Assembly: GCF_000517625.1 (NCBI RefSeq)
Contig: NZ_CP007055.1
Location: 1,674,001-1,738,000, forward strand
Reading direction: 5' to 3'
From: Halostagnicola larsenii XH-48
Lineage (GTDB): Archaea > Halobacteriota > Halobacteria > Halobacteriales > Natrialbaceae
Length of the DNA stretch: 64,000 nucleotides
Positions 35,785-44,718 of the stretch are shown in pieces. The position numbers and the translations under genes are program-made. The number at the start of each line of letters is the position of its first letter. Within the stretch, counting starts at the first letter, position 1. The notes beneath the pieces are model-generated. The model worked only from the letters and a program-made list of their open reading frames with translations. It had not been told where the DNA came from and did not search any database.

Positions 35785-37185
35785 ATGACTCCACCAATTA
35801 GCGACACTGAGGATCGAACTGGCGAGCAAGAAACCGGTCAGCAACCAGTCAACGCCGGGCGAAAGAGCGTTTCGCTCGAGCACGCCCAGGAACCGTCCGT
35901 CGACAAACCGACGATCTGCGTGGTCGGTCTGGGGTACGTCGGTCTTCCGTTAGCGGTCGGGTTTGCGGAGTCCGATTACCGTGTGATCGGCTTCGACGTC
36001 GATGACTCGACCGTCGAAACGCTGCAGTCGGGCACGGACACGACTGGCGATCTGAGCGACGAGGCGATCCAGAACGACGAACTCACGTATACGACCGATG
36101 CGGCGGCGGTGAGTCGGGCGGAGTACGTCATCATCGCTGTCCCGACGCCGGTTCGAGACGACGATCGGCCGGATCTCAGTTACGTCGAAAGCGCGGCGAC
36201 GACAGTCGGGTCGAAAATCGACGCCGGAACGACGGTCATCCTCGAGTCGACCGTTTACCCCGGCTCGACTCGAGAGGTCCTCATTCCGGCGATCGAACGA
36301 GAATCGGGGCTGACCGCGGGCGAGGACTTTTGGGTCGGCTACTCCCCCGAACGGGCGACTCCCGGCGACGCAGAGCACGGACTCGAGGACGTCGTCAAGG
36401 TGGTCAGCGGACAAAACGAGGAGGTTCTCGAGGACGTCGCGACGCTGTACGAGTCGATCGTCGATGCCGGGGTCCACCGCGCGCCGTCGATCGAGGTCGC
36501 CGAAGCATCGAAAGTCGTCGAAAACTCACAGCGGGATCTCAACATCGCCTTCGTCAACGAACTCTCCATCGCGTTCGAGCACATGGACGTCGACACGCAG
36601 GCGGTACTCGACGCCGCGAGCACGAAGTGGAACTTCCACGGCTATCGGCCGGGACTGGTCGGCGGCCACTGCATTCCGGTCGATCCGTACTTCTTCACGT
36701 ACCGGTCGGCCCAGGAAGGGTTCGATCCCGAACTGATGCAAACGAGCCGAAAGGTCAACGAATCGGTTCCAGCCCACGTCGCCGATCTCACGATCAGGGC
36801 GCTCAACGACTGTCAAAAAGCACTCAGTACGAGTCGAGTGCTCGTCCTCGGACTGGCATACAAGCCGGGCGTCGGAGACATTCGGAGCTCGAAAGTCTTC
36901 GATGTCATCGAGACGCTCGACGAGTACGACATCGATATCGAGGGCTACGATCCGTTCGCGGACAACGACGCCGTCAGAGATGCCTTCGGTATCGACGTCC
37001 AAGAGACGCTGTCGTTCGATGGCTTCGACGCAATCTTACTCGCGACCCCACACGCCGAGTTCGAACACATCGACCTCACCGCCGTCGCCAGCGATGTCGC
37101 CGAGAATCCAGCCCTGATCGACGTGACGGGCGCGCTCGAGGAAGGGGACGCGACGGACGCGGGGTTCGAATATCGGAAGTTATGA
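35785..37185 (+). CDS. Nucleotide-sugar dehydrogenase (UDP-ManNAc/UDP-glucose dehydrogenase family)
   Basis: 466 residues from ATG at 35785 (MTPPISDTEDRT). After an acidic leader, ICVVGLGYVGLPLAVGFAES begins the NAD-binding Rossmann fold near residue 46. VIIAVPTPVRDDDRPDLSYV and ESTVYPGSTREVLIP follow. The catalytic Cys lies in GLVGGHCIPVDPYFFTYR (near residue 295), and VLVLGLAYKPGVGDIRSSKV starts the UDP-binding domain. GHCIPVDPYF favours the WecC/TviB-type (HexNAc) branch over UDP-glucose, a judgement rather than proof. It makes the uronic-acid sugar nucleotide for the locus. DUF354 and GT genes follow on the same strand. Confidence 0.88.
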   Translation: MTPPISDTEDRTGEQETGQQPVNAGRKSVSLEHAQEPSVDKPTICVVGLGYVGLPLAVGFAESDYRVIGFDVDDSTVETLQSGTDTTGDLSDEAIQNDELTYTTDAAAVSRAEYVIIAVPTPVRDDDRPDLSYVESAATTVGSKIDAGTTVILESTVYPGSTREVLIPAIERESGLTAGEDFWVGYSPERATPGDAEHGLEDVVKVVSGQNEEVLEDVATLYESIVDAGVHRAPSIEVAEASKVVENSQRDLNIAFVNELSIAFEHMDVDTQAVLDAASTKWNFHGYRPGLVGGHCIPVDPYFFTYRSAQEGFDPELMQTSRKVNESVPAHVADLTIRALNDCQKALSTSRVLVLGLAYKPGVGDIRSSKVFDVIETLDEYDIDIEGYDPFADNDAVRDAFGIDVQETLSFDGFDAILLATPHAEFEHIDLTAVASDVAENPALIDVTGALEEGDATDAGFEYRKL

Positions 37186-37351
37186 TCGATTCGGGCCAGA
37201 CCGACACCACCGAAGGGATAGACGTATGGGGGGAGACGCGGACTCGAGCGACCGTTTCGACGCGATCGAAGACATCGAGCCGCGTCCCGATCGCTCGAGA
37301 GAGGTCCGCACCCGCCGGTAACCGACGTGCCACCAACGAGGGAGCTCACGA
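37186..37351. other. Short spacer before the glycosyltransferase operon
   Basis: 166 bases. No gene or strong promoter is seen, so the dehydrogenase and DUF354 gene may be co-transcribed. Confidence 0.35.
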
Positions 37352-38428
37352 GTGAAGATCATCGTCACGATTCAGCATCCGGGTCACGTCCACTTCTTTC
37401 GCAACGCCATCGCGGAGTTGGACGCGCGGGGCCACACCGTCTTCGTCTTCGCTCGAGAGAGCGAAGTCGCGGCCGACCTGCTCGAAGCCTACGGGATTGA
37501 GTACGAACTCCTGGCCGGCGAGTCCAACTCTATCGGCTCGCTGGCGGCCGTCCAGGCGACCTACGAGGCTCGATTGCTCCGTCGCGCACAGCGGATCGAA
37601 CCGGACGTCATCACGGCGATCGGTGGCGTCGCGGCGGCTCACGTGGCGACGGTGTTGCGCACGAAGAGTCTCGTGTACTACGACACGGAGCACGCGGCGC
37701 TCATCCAAAAGCTCGGGTATCCGTTCGCCGACGTCATCTGTACGCCCGAGTGCTACGAGCAAGATATCGGTGACAAGCAGGTCACCTACCCCGGCTATCA
37801 CGAACTCGCATACCTCCACCCCGATCGGTTCGAACCCGATCAGGGTGTCCTCGAAACCGTCGGCCTGGATGCAGATGATACGTTCGCCATCGTTCGCCTG
37901 AGCAGTTGGGACGCCTCACACGACGTCGGTCAGGGCGGGTTCGACGACCCTCGAGAGGTCGTTTCCCGACTCGAGGACGCCGGTGCTGACGTGTTGCTCA
38001 CGGCGGAGGGCGATCCGCCGGCCGATCTCGAGCCTTACGAGTTCACCGCGCCGCCCGAACGGATGCACGACCTCCTCGCGTTCGCCGACGTGGTCGTCGG
38101 CGAAGGAGCGACGACGGCGGCGGAGGCCGCGGTACTCGGGACGCCGTCTGTCTACGTCAACTCCCAGTCGCTCGGCTACACCACCGAACTCGAGGAGGAG
38201 TACGGGCTCCTGTTCGCGTTCAACGACGAGGATCGGCACACCCGATCCCTCGAGAAGGCCGTCTCGATCGTCGAATCGTCGGCGGACGACGTCGACACGT
38301 GGGAACGCAGGCGAGCGCGACTGCTCGAAGAGCGCATCGACGTGACGGACCTGATCGTTCAACAAATCGAATCGATAGCGCCCGCGGCCGATACGGATCG
38401 GTCCGCACGCGCAACGAACCCTGGATAG
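37352..38428 (+). CDS. DUF354 GT-B-fold protein
   Basis: 358 residues starting at GTG 37352 (MKIIVTIQHPGHVHFFRNAI). A GT-B like layout: two Rossmann halves with ITAIGGVAAAHVATVLRTKS in the first and VVVGEGATTAAEAAVLGTPS in the second. DUF354 proteins resemble UDP-GlcNAc 2-epimerases and glycosyltransferases such as MurG. Right after the uronate-forming dehydrogenase it could be a transferase or fill the epimerase role. GT4 starts 4 bases after its stop. Confidence 0.8.
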   Translation: MKIIVTIQHPGHVHFFRNAIAELDARGHTVFVFARESEVAADLLEAYGIEYELLAGESNSIGSLAAVQATYEARLLRRAQRIEPDVITAIGGVAAAHVATVLRTKSLVYYDTEHAALIQKLGYPFADVICTPECYEQDIGDKQVTYPGYHELAYLHPDRFEPDQGVLETVGLDADDTFAIVRLSSWDASHDVGQGGFDDPREVVSRLEDAGADVLLTAEGDPPADLEPYEFTAPPERMHDLLAFADVVVGEGATTAAEAAVLGTPSVYVNSQSLGYTTELEEEYGLLFAFNDEDRHTRSLEKAVSIVESSADDVDTWERRRARLLEERIDVTDLIVQQIESIAPAADTDRSARATNPG

Positions 38429-38432
38429 GATC

Positions 38433-39395
38433 ATGAAGGTACTACAGTTGGTTACATCTCCCCGGCCGTTTTTCGAACAGCAGGTATCGGTCCTCGAGGA
38501 TCGCGACATCGAGTGTACGGTTCTCGGCGTCCCAGGTGAGTACGAGGGGGACGCGGGCCGCACGCCGCTTGACTACGTGCGATACTACCCGAAGATCCTC
38601 TCGCGAATTCGGGCGACCGACTTCGATCTGGTCCACGCGAACTACGGTCTCACCGCTCCGTTCGCGCTCGCCCAGCCGACCCGCCCGGTCGTCCTCACCC
38701 TGTGGGGAACCGACCTGATGAGCGAACAGGACTGGCTTCGATCGCTCAGCCGATTCGGTGCCCGCCGATCGAACGCCGTGATCGTTCCGAGCCAGGCGTT
38801 AGCACAGCGGCTCGAGACTTCCCACGAACTGATCCCGTTCGGCGTGGATACTGACCTGTTTAGACCGATATCACAGATCCGCGCGCGCCAGCGCGTCGGC
38901 TGGAGAGCCGATCGACCGATCGCGCTGTTTCCGTACGACGAGGATCGATCGGTCAAGGACGTTTCGCGCGCTCGAGCGCTCGTCGACCGAACGGACACGG
39001 ACCTCGAGTTGCGGACGGTACACGGCGTCGACCACGACGAGATACCCTATTACATGAACGCAAGCGACGTCCTCCTCGTCACGTCGAAACGCGAAAGCGG
39101 ACCCATGGTCGTCAAAGAAGCCGCCGCGTGTAACCTGCCGGTCGTCTCGACGGACGTCGGATTCGTCTCCGAAACTGTCGGCGACGTGTCACACTGCGTC
39201 GTCAGCGATCGCGATGACGACCTGATCGCCGGGCTCGAGACCATCGCCGAGGAGCGCCCTCGATCTGACGGTCGGGAGACGATCGACGGACTCAGCCTCG
39301 AGTCGATGGGCGACGCGCTCGCGTCCCTGTACGGACGGGTCCTCGCGGCCAATGGATCGGTGCGGGCCACGAGGGGTGTTGCGCGTGAAGTATAG
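38433..39395 (+). CDS. Glycosyltransferase family 4 (GT-B)
   Basis: 320 residues, shorter than the usual ~370. MKVLQLVTSPRPFFEQQVSV opens the N-domain, DLVHANYGLTAPFALAQ is the family's donor-side loop, LIPFGVDTDLFRPI is typical of GT4, and KRESGPMVVKEAAACNLPVV supplies the E-x7-E catalytic motif. It probably transfers a sugar at the inner membrane face. Its 3' end overlaps the next gene by 11 bases. Confidence 0.9.
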   Translation: MKVLQLVTSPRPFFEQQVSVLEDRDIECTVLGVPGEYEGDAGRTPLDYVRYYPKILSRIRATDFDLVHANYGLTAPFALAQPTRPVVLTLWGTDLMSEQDWLRSLSRFGARRSNAVIVPSQALAQRLETSHELIPFGVDTDLFRPISQIRARQRVGWRADRPIALFPYDEDRSVKDVSRARALVDRTDTDLELRTVHGVDHDEIPYYMNASDVLLVTSKRESGPMVVKEAAACNLPVVSTDVGFVSETVGDVSHCVVSDRDDDLIAGLETIAEERPRSDGRETIDGLSLESMGDALASLYGRVLAANGSVRATRGVAREV

Positions 39396-41370
39396 TTCGC
39401 TCTCGGAGCTTCGGCCGCTTCGGCTCGATACGATCGCTGCGGTCGTCGGCCTCCTGATCGCACTGGCGTTGTTGCCGCTGCAGCTGTTCGTCTCCCAGAT
39501 CTATCTGAAGACGGTCCCCATCGTCCTCGGACTCGCCTGCGGGCTGTATCTCGTCTCGTTGTACCAACGGACCGAGGCGGACGCGCTGCCGGCGCTCCCC
39601 TCGAGCGTCGCACTGTCAATGCCGGCGCTCGTACTCGTCGGGCTCTCGTCGATGGTCGTACTGACTGTCCTGCAAGGAGAACGCACCATCTACTTCTTCG
39701 GACTCTCGGCGCTGATTGGGACGCTCGTTCTCGTTCAGATCGTCTTTACGTCTGAGCGGGATTTCAACCGGGGCGTCGTTCTCCTGCAGATCGTGCTGTT
39801 CGCGCTGGTCTTTCGATTCGCCGCGCTGTACGCGACACCGGGATACATCGGCATCGACATCTGGACGCACATGGAGTTCGTCGAACAGATCCGCGACGCG
39901 GAGATGCTCGGGGCGATTTCCCACGATAAACACTACGGCTCACCGTTCTACCACCTGCTGGTCGTCGCGAGTTCGTTCATCTACGACGTTCCGCTTCGAA
40001 GCGCGCTGTATCTCTCGGTGGGCGTCGTCATGCCGTTCGCGATCCTTCTCGTCTACGCGACGGCCAACCTGCTGGTCTCGGCCCGCTGGGCGACGCTGTC
40101 GGCCGCGCTCTTTGCGTTCGCCAACTACGTGTCGATGTGGGGAATGCATCTCATCCCGACCAGCCTCGGACTCGTCTTCTTCCTCGGACTGTTGTACGCC
40201 CTGATCAGGGTAATGCGCGTCGAATATACGGGGCGGGATTTCTCGCTTCTGATCCTCTTTAGCATCGCGATTATTCTGACCCATCAGGTGTCGACGTTCA
40301 TCATGCTGGTCTTGTTGTTGGCCGCGTTCGTCGCACAGATCATCTTCGTCTTCGGCCCCTTCGGGTTGACTCGCCTCGACACGAGCGTGTTCCGCGCGAA
40401 AAAGCCGGTCAACCTGTTCGGACTCGTCGTCTTCAACTTCGGGCTGACGATCTTCATTTGGTCGCTTACCCCGTACGGCGAGAACTCGTTCCTCGCGACG
40501 GTGTTGTTGTTCTTCACCGAAACGCTCGAGGAAAGCGCCGGCTTTCTCAATATTGCGAGCGGGTCCTCAGGCGGCGATGCCGAGAGCAGTACCCAGGCCG
40601 CGACGACGTTGCTCGAGCAGGCGGTGCCGTATCTCGACAATCTCGGTTTCCTGGTCTTGTTGTGTTTGACGTTCGCCGGGTGTCTGTACGTCGTCCACAG
40701 ACGTCGAGCCGAGCAGTCCGTCTTCACCCTGTTGCTCGCCGCGGCGATCATGCTCGTGTTCATCCTCGTCCTTCCGATGTTCGGAATCCGCAACTTCATT
40801 CCGACGCGGTGGTTCGCGTTCCTGTACGCGCCGATGGCGATCCTCGGTGCGATCGGGCTTCGGTCGCTCAACCGAAACCTCTCGGCCGGGATCGTCGTCA
40901 GCATCTTGCTGGTGTTCACGCTCATTTATCCCGGTGCGATGATCGTTGCCGTCGAGAGCAACGCAGAAAACCCGATCTTTTCGGACCAGCACGAGCGCCT
41001 CGCGTACGACGAATCGGAGCTTGCAGCGGTCGAATCGATCGGCGATCTAACCGGATCTCCGGACGGTGACGAAATCCGCCCGAATCAGCAACTGTACACG
41101 GATCACCCCTATATGACGGTGTTTAGCCGAACCGGGGCGTATCCGTCTACCGGACCCGTAACGTTACCTGAAAACGGAAGCGTACAGCACGACTACACCG
41201 TCTATCGGACGGAACAATCGACCGACGCGACGTTCTTCGTAGACGAGAACGGTCAGGAACGGATGGCATCGCCCTCGGAGGACCGAGTCTGCAGACCCGA
41301 GCAAGCGGTCGTGTACACGAACGGCGACGTTTCGTTGTGTACGCCATCACCCGCGACCAACGCCGCTTGA
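39385..41370 (+). CDS. Large polytopic membrane protein, GT39/GT83-like candidate
   Basis: 661 residues from GTG 39385 (VKYSSLSELRPLRLDT), overlapping the GT4 gene. About 12-14 hydrophobic helices, then a ~110-residue extracellular C-terminus with DHPYMTVFSRTGAYPSTGP. A conserved-looking loop after the third or fourth helix (ATPGYIGIDIWTHMEFVEQI) has acidic residues where dolichyl-phosphate-dependent transferases keep a catalytic Asp. The resemblance to lipid-linked-sugar glycosyltransferases or polymerases is topological; a flippase or polymerase is also possible. Confidence 0.6.
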   Translation: MKYSSLSELRPLRLDTIAAVVGLLIALALLPLQLFVSQIYLKTVPIVLGLACGLYLVSLYQRTEADALPALPSSVALSMPALVLVGLSSMVVLTVLQGERTIYFFGLSALIGTLVLVQIVFTSERDFNRGVVLLQIVLFALVFRFAALYATPGYIGIDIWTHMEFVEQIRDAEMLGAISHDKHYGSPFYHLLVVASSFIYDVPLRSALYLSVGVVMPFAILLVYATANLLVSARWATLSAALFAFANYVSMWGMHLIPTSLGLVFFLGLLYALIRVMRVEYTGRDFSLLILFSIAIILTHQVSTFIMLVLLLAAFVAQIIFVFGPFGLTRLDTSVFRAKKPVNLFGLVVFNFGLTIFIWSLTPYGENSFLATVLLFFTETLEESAGFLNIASGSSGGDAESSTQAATTLLEQAVPYLDNLGFLVLLCLTFAGCLYVVHRRRAEQSVFTLLLAAAIMLVFILVLPMFGIRNFIPTRWFAFLYAPMAILGAIGLRSLNRNLSAGIVVSILLVFTLIYPGAMIVAVESNAENPIFSDQHERLAYDESELAAVESIGDLTGSPDGDEIRPNQQLYTDHPYMTVFSRTGAYPSTGPVTLPENGSVQHDYTVYRTEQSTDATFFVDENGQERMASPSEDRVCRPEQAVVYTNGDVSLCTPSPATNAA

Positions 41371-42118
41371 TCGGTCGCTGCCGGCGATAGACGCCGATTT
41401 CACACTCAGATTTTTGGCCGTTCGGACACCGTTTTCGCGATACTCGAGGAACGAATCGTTCCGTGACCTCGAGCGGAAACGCCGCATTCTCGTCGTTTAC
41501 GGGGCGGCGCTTCTCTCCACCTCACAACAGGCCCCATTATGCCGTTGTCCTGTCGACACTCGCGGGGATTCACGTGCCGGCAAGGCGTTCACGGAGCGAC
41601 TGAACAGATCTATCGCACCAAACGACCAATCGTCCGCTATCGCTTGTGTCGCCGGCACACGACGCTTCTCGAGCTGGCAGACAGCGCGATTCTTCGATTA
41701 TGAGAAAGGGGCCCTCACCCGCTTTGGGACGACGTTTCCGTCGACCAGCCCCTTATCGATTGGCCTCATCGATCAGCCTCTCGTCGATCGAAGCAGCCGG
41801 TCCTCACACGGTGTGGTTCGCTCGAGAACGACGGTCGTCTCACCCAATGGAAAACTCCGCAGGTGTTTCGGTTGGCCTCAGAAGACGCTCAACAGTCGCA
41901 GAAGTCCCGATGAAGCAGGGTCCGACAGCGGGTCACGTCGTCGGTAACTCTTCTCCGTGATGATCGACCCCAACGTGCGGTGTCCGAGACCGAATCGACA
42001 GAGCGCCGCTCTGACCGGTGCACTCGTCGCGAAGCCATCTCGATGGCTGGGAACTCGAGCCTCGAATCAAACCCGCTCAGAAATCCGTGCGTTCGGAAAA
42101 GAGTCGGTACGTGGTCGA
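41371..42118. other. Gene-free spacer between convergent genes
   Basis: 748 bases, the longest gap in the window. Long frames are Arg/Ser/Thr-rich and basic, unlike real genes here. No RNA motif recognised. Size suggests a deleted or decayed gene, but I found no fragment that reads as protein. Confidence 0.5.
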
Positions 42119-43123
42119 CTACTGAACCTCGATCGGAAGACGAACGCGTTCGTACGCGTTTTCAGCCGTCGGGTCCGACGGCGGGTCACCGGTGTACAAC
42201 AAGAGGGTAAGTCGATGGTTTTCACCGTCCGTCGGTGGCGTTATCTCGAGTGATTCGTTGTGCGTCTGGCCGTCGGAAACGCTTATCGATTTGTTGGTGA
42301 GTCGCTCCCGTTCCGTGACCGTTGTCGAATCCTCGCCGTACTCGACCTGTTCGAAGAGGACGACGACGGTGTAGGTCTGGTCGCTTTGCTCCTGGTTCGT
42401 AATCGAAATCGGAACGTCCTGGGACTCTCCCGCGGTGAACGTCGGTTCGTACATCGTTTCCGTATCGCCGTCGACCTCGTCGGTTTCGACGGAAAACTCC
42501 GTAAAGCCGTCAGGTTGGGCCGGATTTGCCACGGCGAATCCGGCACTGGCGATGAGCAAACAGAGGCCGACCACGAGCGCGACGTTGTAGGGTCGCGTGT
42601 TCGTCCGTCCCGTATTCGTCCTGTTATACGGCGACGATTCCGATCCAGTTAGCATCGGTAACACGAGTATCCGCGAGGGAGCGAATCGATCCTCGGGTGA
42701 GACTCGGTACCGAGAGACGATCGCGATGAGCGCGAGACAGATCGTCGCTAATGAAACCCCGAAGAGTACCGGTTCGGAGGTCACACCCCATGGGGTTACG
42801 GACGTAATGAGGGTGATTCCGGGGATGAGCGCAACGCTGAACGCGATCGACAGAATGAAGCGCTCTATCGGCTCTATTCCACCGCTCAACAGTACCGATC
42901 TACCGAGGCCGGTTCGTTCGTCGTCGAACGATTGTTGATCGTCGCCAACCGTATCCGGAAAAATTGCCGCAACGAGTGCGTATCCGGGAAAGAGGAGTAC
43001 GAGCGGTAGCGCCAACAAGATCCGCGCATACCCCGAAACACCGCCAAACAGTCCGAGCGTGATGGCCCCCGTACCCGCAATAACGAGTGCAAGGTCGATG
43101 AACCACCAGTTGGTGTCACTCAT
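42119..43123 (-). CDS. DUF1616 family membrane protein
   Basis: 334 residues. Four N-terminal membrane helices in two pairs, with SGYARILLALPLVLLFPGYA in the first pair and SIAFSVALIPGITLITSVTP after the EPIERF motif. A fifth helix near residue 185 is followed by an extracellular beta-rich domain (VPISITNQEQSDQTYTVVVL). DUF1616 proteins occur in archaeal glycan and surface-layer clusters; in haloarchaea some are linked to S-layer glycosylation (AglM/AglJ region neighbours). Function unknown. Confidence 0.8.
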   Translation of the reverse strand: MSDTNWWFIDLALVIAGTGAITLGLFGGVSGYARILLALPLVLLFPGYALVAAIFPDTVGDDQQSFDDERTGLGRSVLLSGGIEPIERFILSIAFSVALIPGITLITSVTPWGVTSEPVLFGVSLATICLALIAIVSRYRVSPEDRFAPSRILVLPMLTGSESSPYNRTNTGRTNTRPYNVALVVGLCLLIASAGFAVANPAQPDGFTEFSVETDEVDGDTETMYEPTFTAGESQDVPISITNQEQSDQTYTVVVLFEQVEYGEDSTTVTERERLTNKSISVSDGQTHNESLEITPPTDGENHRLTLLLYTGDPPSDPTAENAYERVRLPIEVQ

Positions 43124-43511
43124 ACCCTCTCGTTCGGGGGGCTCACGGTTTATTATCGCCCATGTAAGCCGGGTAAATCGGGGGTCATTCGAGGGGTGAT
43201 ATCACCCTATCTATAACGAATCGATCAGGAATATCTCTGATAAGGATTTCGTCGGTTCTGGACTGTTTCAGAATCGGGAATGGCTGCAAATTCAGGAGTA
43301 ATATCGGTTATCATCATGTACAGATATGACGATATTACCTTCGGCATCACGTTCTAAATTATTGCTTATTCACGTATTAGGGACACAGATACGGAGGAAT
43401 AAAATAACCAAAAATCAATCTCCAACAGATGAACTGGGTGAAAATAAAATTACGAAAGATGTACGGTTGCAATCCTTTATTATCACCTTCTGATTAGTGA
43501 GAATCACCACG
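43124..43511. other. AT-rich divergent promoter region
   Basis: 388 bases, AT-rich especially 43300-43490. Contains ATATTACC-TTCGG (about 43335-43347), resembling ATATTACC-GAAGG upstream of the 22182 gene. TATA-like words are numerous. No gene seen. Confidence 0.45.
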
Positions 43512-44102
43512 ATGAAGTCGACATATATCAGCTCGGAAGAACAGGGGGAACGGGACGAGAATAACGAAGGTGAACTCGAGTCCGAGGACGACACCTTCCC
43601 GAAAGACGAAATATTCCACCTGCTGCAAAACGAGCGTAGGCGGCTGGTTCTCGAGTATCTTCGTCATACTGAAGGGCCAGTGCGCATGCGAGACGTTGCA
43701 GAGCAGGTCGCAGCGTGGGAGCACGAAACCACCGTCGAAGAGCTCACATCGACCCAGCGCCAGCGCGTGTACATTCCGCTGTACCAGTCCCACCTTTCGA
43801 AACTTGATAAGGCGGGAATAATCGACTATCAACAAAACCGTGGCATCGTTGAGCGGAAACCACTGGCAGATAAGGTCGACCGCTATCTCCAGGTAGATCC
43901 GGTTACTGACTCGGAAAGTGACGACGACGTCGAGGCGACGAACTGGGACGATTCGTACATCGGAGCGACGGTCCTCTGTTACGTGATACTCCTGGGTGCA
44001 GTGTTCGAAATGCCGATCGTCTCGTTCTTTTCGGGGATCGGTCTCAGTGCGCTCATACTGTTGATGTTCACCGTGTTGACCGTTCGTCGATTCTTCAAGT
44101 AA
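43512..44102 (+). CDS. DUF7344 winged-helix protein with two C-terminal membrane helices
   Basis: 196 residues from ATG 43512 (GTG 43497 is the alternative). Acidic leader, then EIFHLLQNERRRLVLEYLRH, VAEQVAAWEHETTVEELTST and LYQSHLSKLDKAGIIDYQQN, the full DUF7344 domain at about residues 30-115. The C-terminus has two membrane helices (YIGATVLCYVILLGAVFEMP; GIGLSALILLMFTVLTV). Typical of haloarchaeal membrane-tethered regulators. A convergent related gene lies 29 bases away. Confidence 0.8.
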   Translation: MKSTYISSEEQGERDENNEGELESEDDTFPKDEIFHLLQNERRRLVLEYLRHTEGPVRMRDVAEQVAAWEHETTVEELTSTQRQRVYIPLYQSHLSKLDKAGIIDYQQNRGIVERKPLADKVDRYLQVDPVTDSESDDDVEATNWDDSYIGATVLCYVILLGAVFEMPIVSFFSGIGLSALILLMFTVLTVRRFFK

Positions 44103-44131
44103 TAACCCATACTCGCGTCGTCGAGGCCCGT

Positions 44132-44536
44132 CTAGATAATCACGAAGAGTACAACCAAAATCACGATCGAAACGGCGCCGACGAGCGCTCGAGTAACCAA
44201 TTGGTGGTCGTCCGGCTCGGGCTCGAGGACGGTCACCGTTCCGTTCACTTGATCGAACTCGACAAATCCCGCATCGTCGAGAGCAGGAAGTCGTTCTTCG
44301 TACAGTTGCTCGTGGACGTCTCCCCAGGTTTCGATGGGTGGGTCCGCAGGTTGAATCAGGTAGTCGACGACTTCGTCTACGGTGGCTGGCGTCCCCATTT
44401 GTTCGAGTACTGAATACAAACCGGGATCTGACGCGGGGATAAATTCCGACGCGGGGATAAATTCCGACGCGGCCGGCCCTGCGCGTCGATCCCCGTGTTC
44501 GGAATACATCAGCTCCTTATCACTCGTCAGACGCAT
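44132..44536 (-). CDS. DUF7344-like membrane-anchored winged-helix protein
   Basis: 134 residues. DPGLYSVLEQMGTPATVDEV, a shortened winged helix with LYEERLPALDDAGFVEFDQV, and one C-terminal helix (ALVGAVSIVILVVLFVII). The N-terminus contains EFIPAS twice, encoded by the 18-base tandem repeat. It is convergent with the related 43512 gene; the pair may regulate the glycan cluster. Confidence 0.7.
   Translation of the reverse strand: MRLTSDKELMYSEHGDRRAGPAASEFIPASEFIPASDPGLYSVLEQMGTPATVDEVVDYLIQPADPPIETWGDVHEQLYEERLPALDDAGFVEFDQVNGTVTVLEPEPDDHQLVTRALVGAVSIVILVVLFVII
44430..44472. repeat. 18-bp tandem repeat inside the 44132 gene
   Basis: The unit GACGCGGGGATAAATTCC occurs at 44430-44447 and 44448-44465, then GACGCGG (44466-44472) begins a third. 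The unit is a multiple of three, so the frame is kept and a six-residue repeat is inserted in the N-terminal leader. Confidence 0.9.
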
Positions 44537-44718
44537 GTTTCACGCTAATTCTTCACAGTGCATAAATATTCCCACGCTTCACCGATCGAATCTCGAGAAA
44601 CGGTCCAACAGTTAACTATTGCAGCTCCATCGAGAATGAGACTCGGTTGTATCGGGGGCCGTTCCGATCGTGAGTGGTGTGTAGGAACTCGCAAAGATCG
44701 TTGATTCAACGAAATTTC

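Noticed and set aside
41414-41947. 177-codon plus-strand frame in the longest gap
   Set aside because: Arg/Ser/Thr-rich and basic, typical of a shadow frame in GC-rich DNA; no upstream signal.
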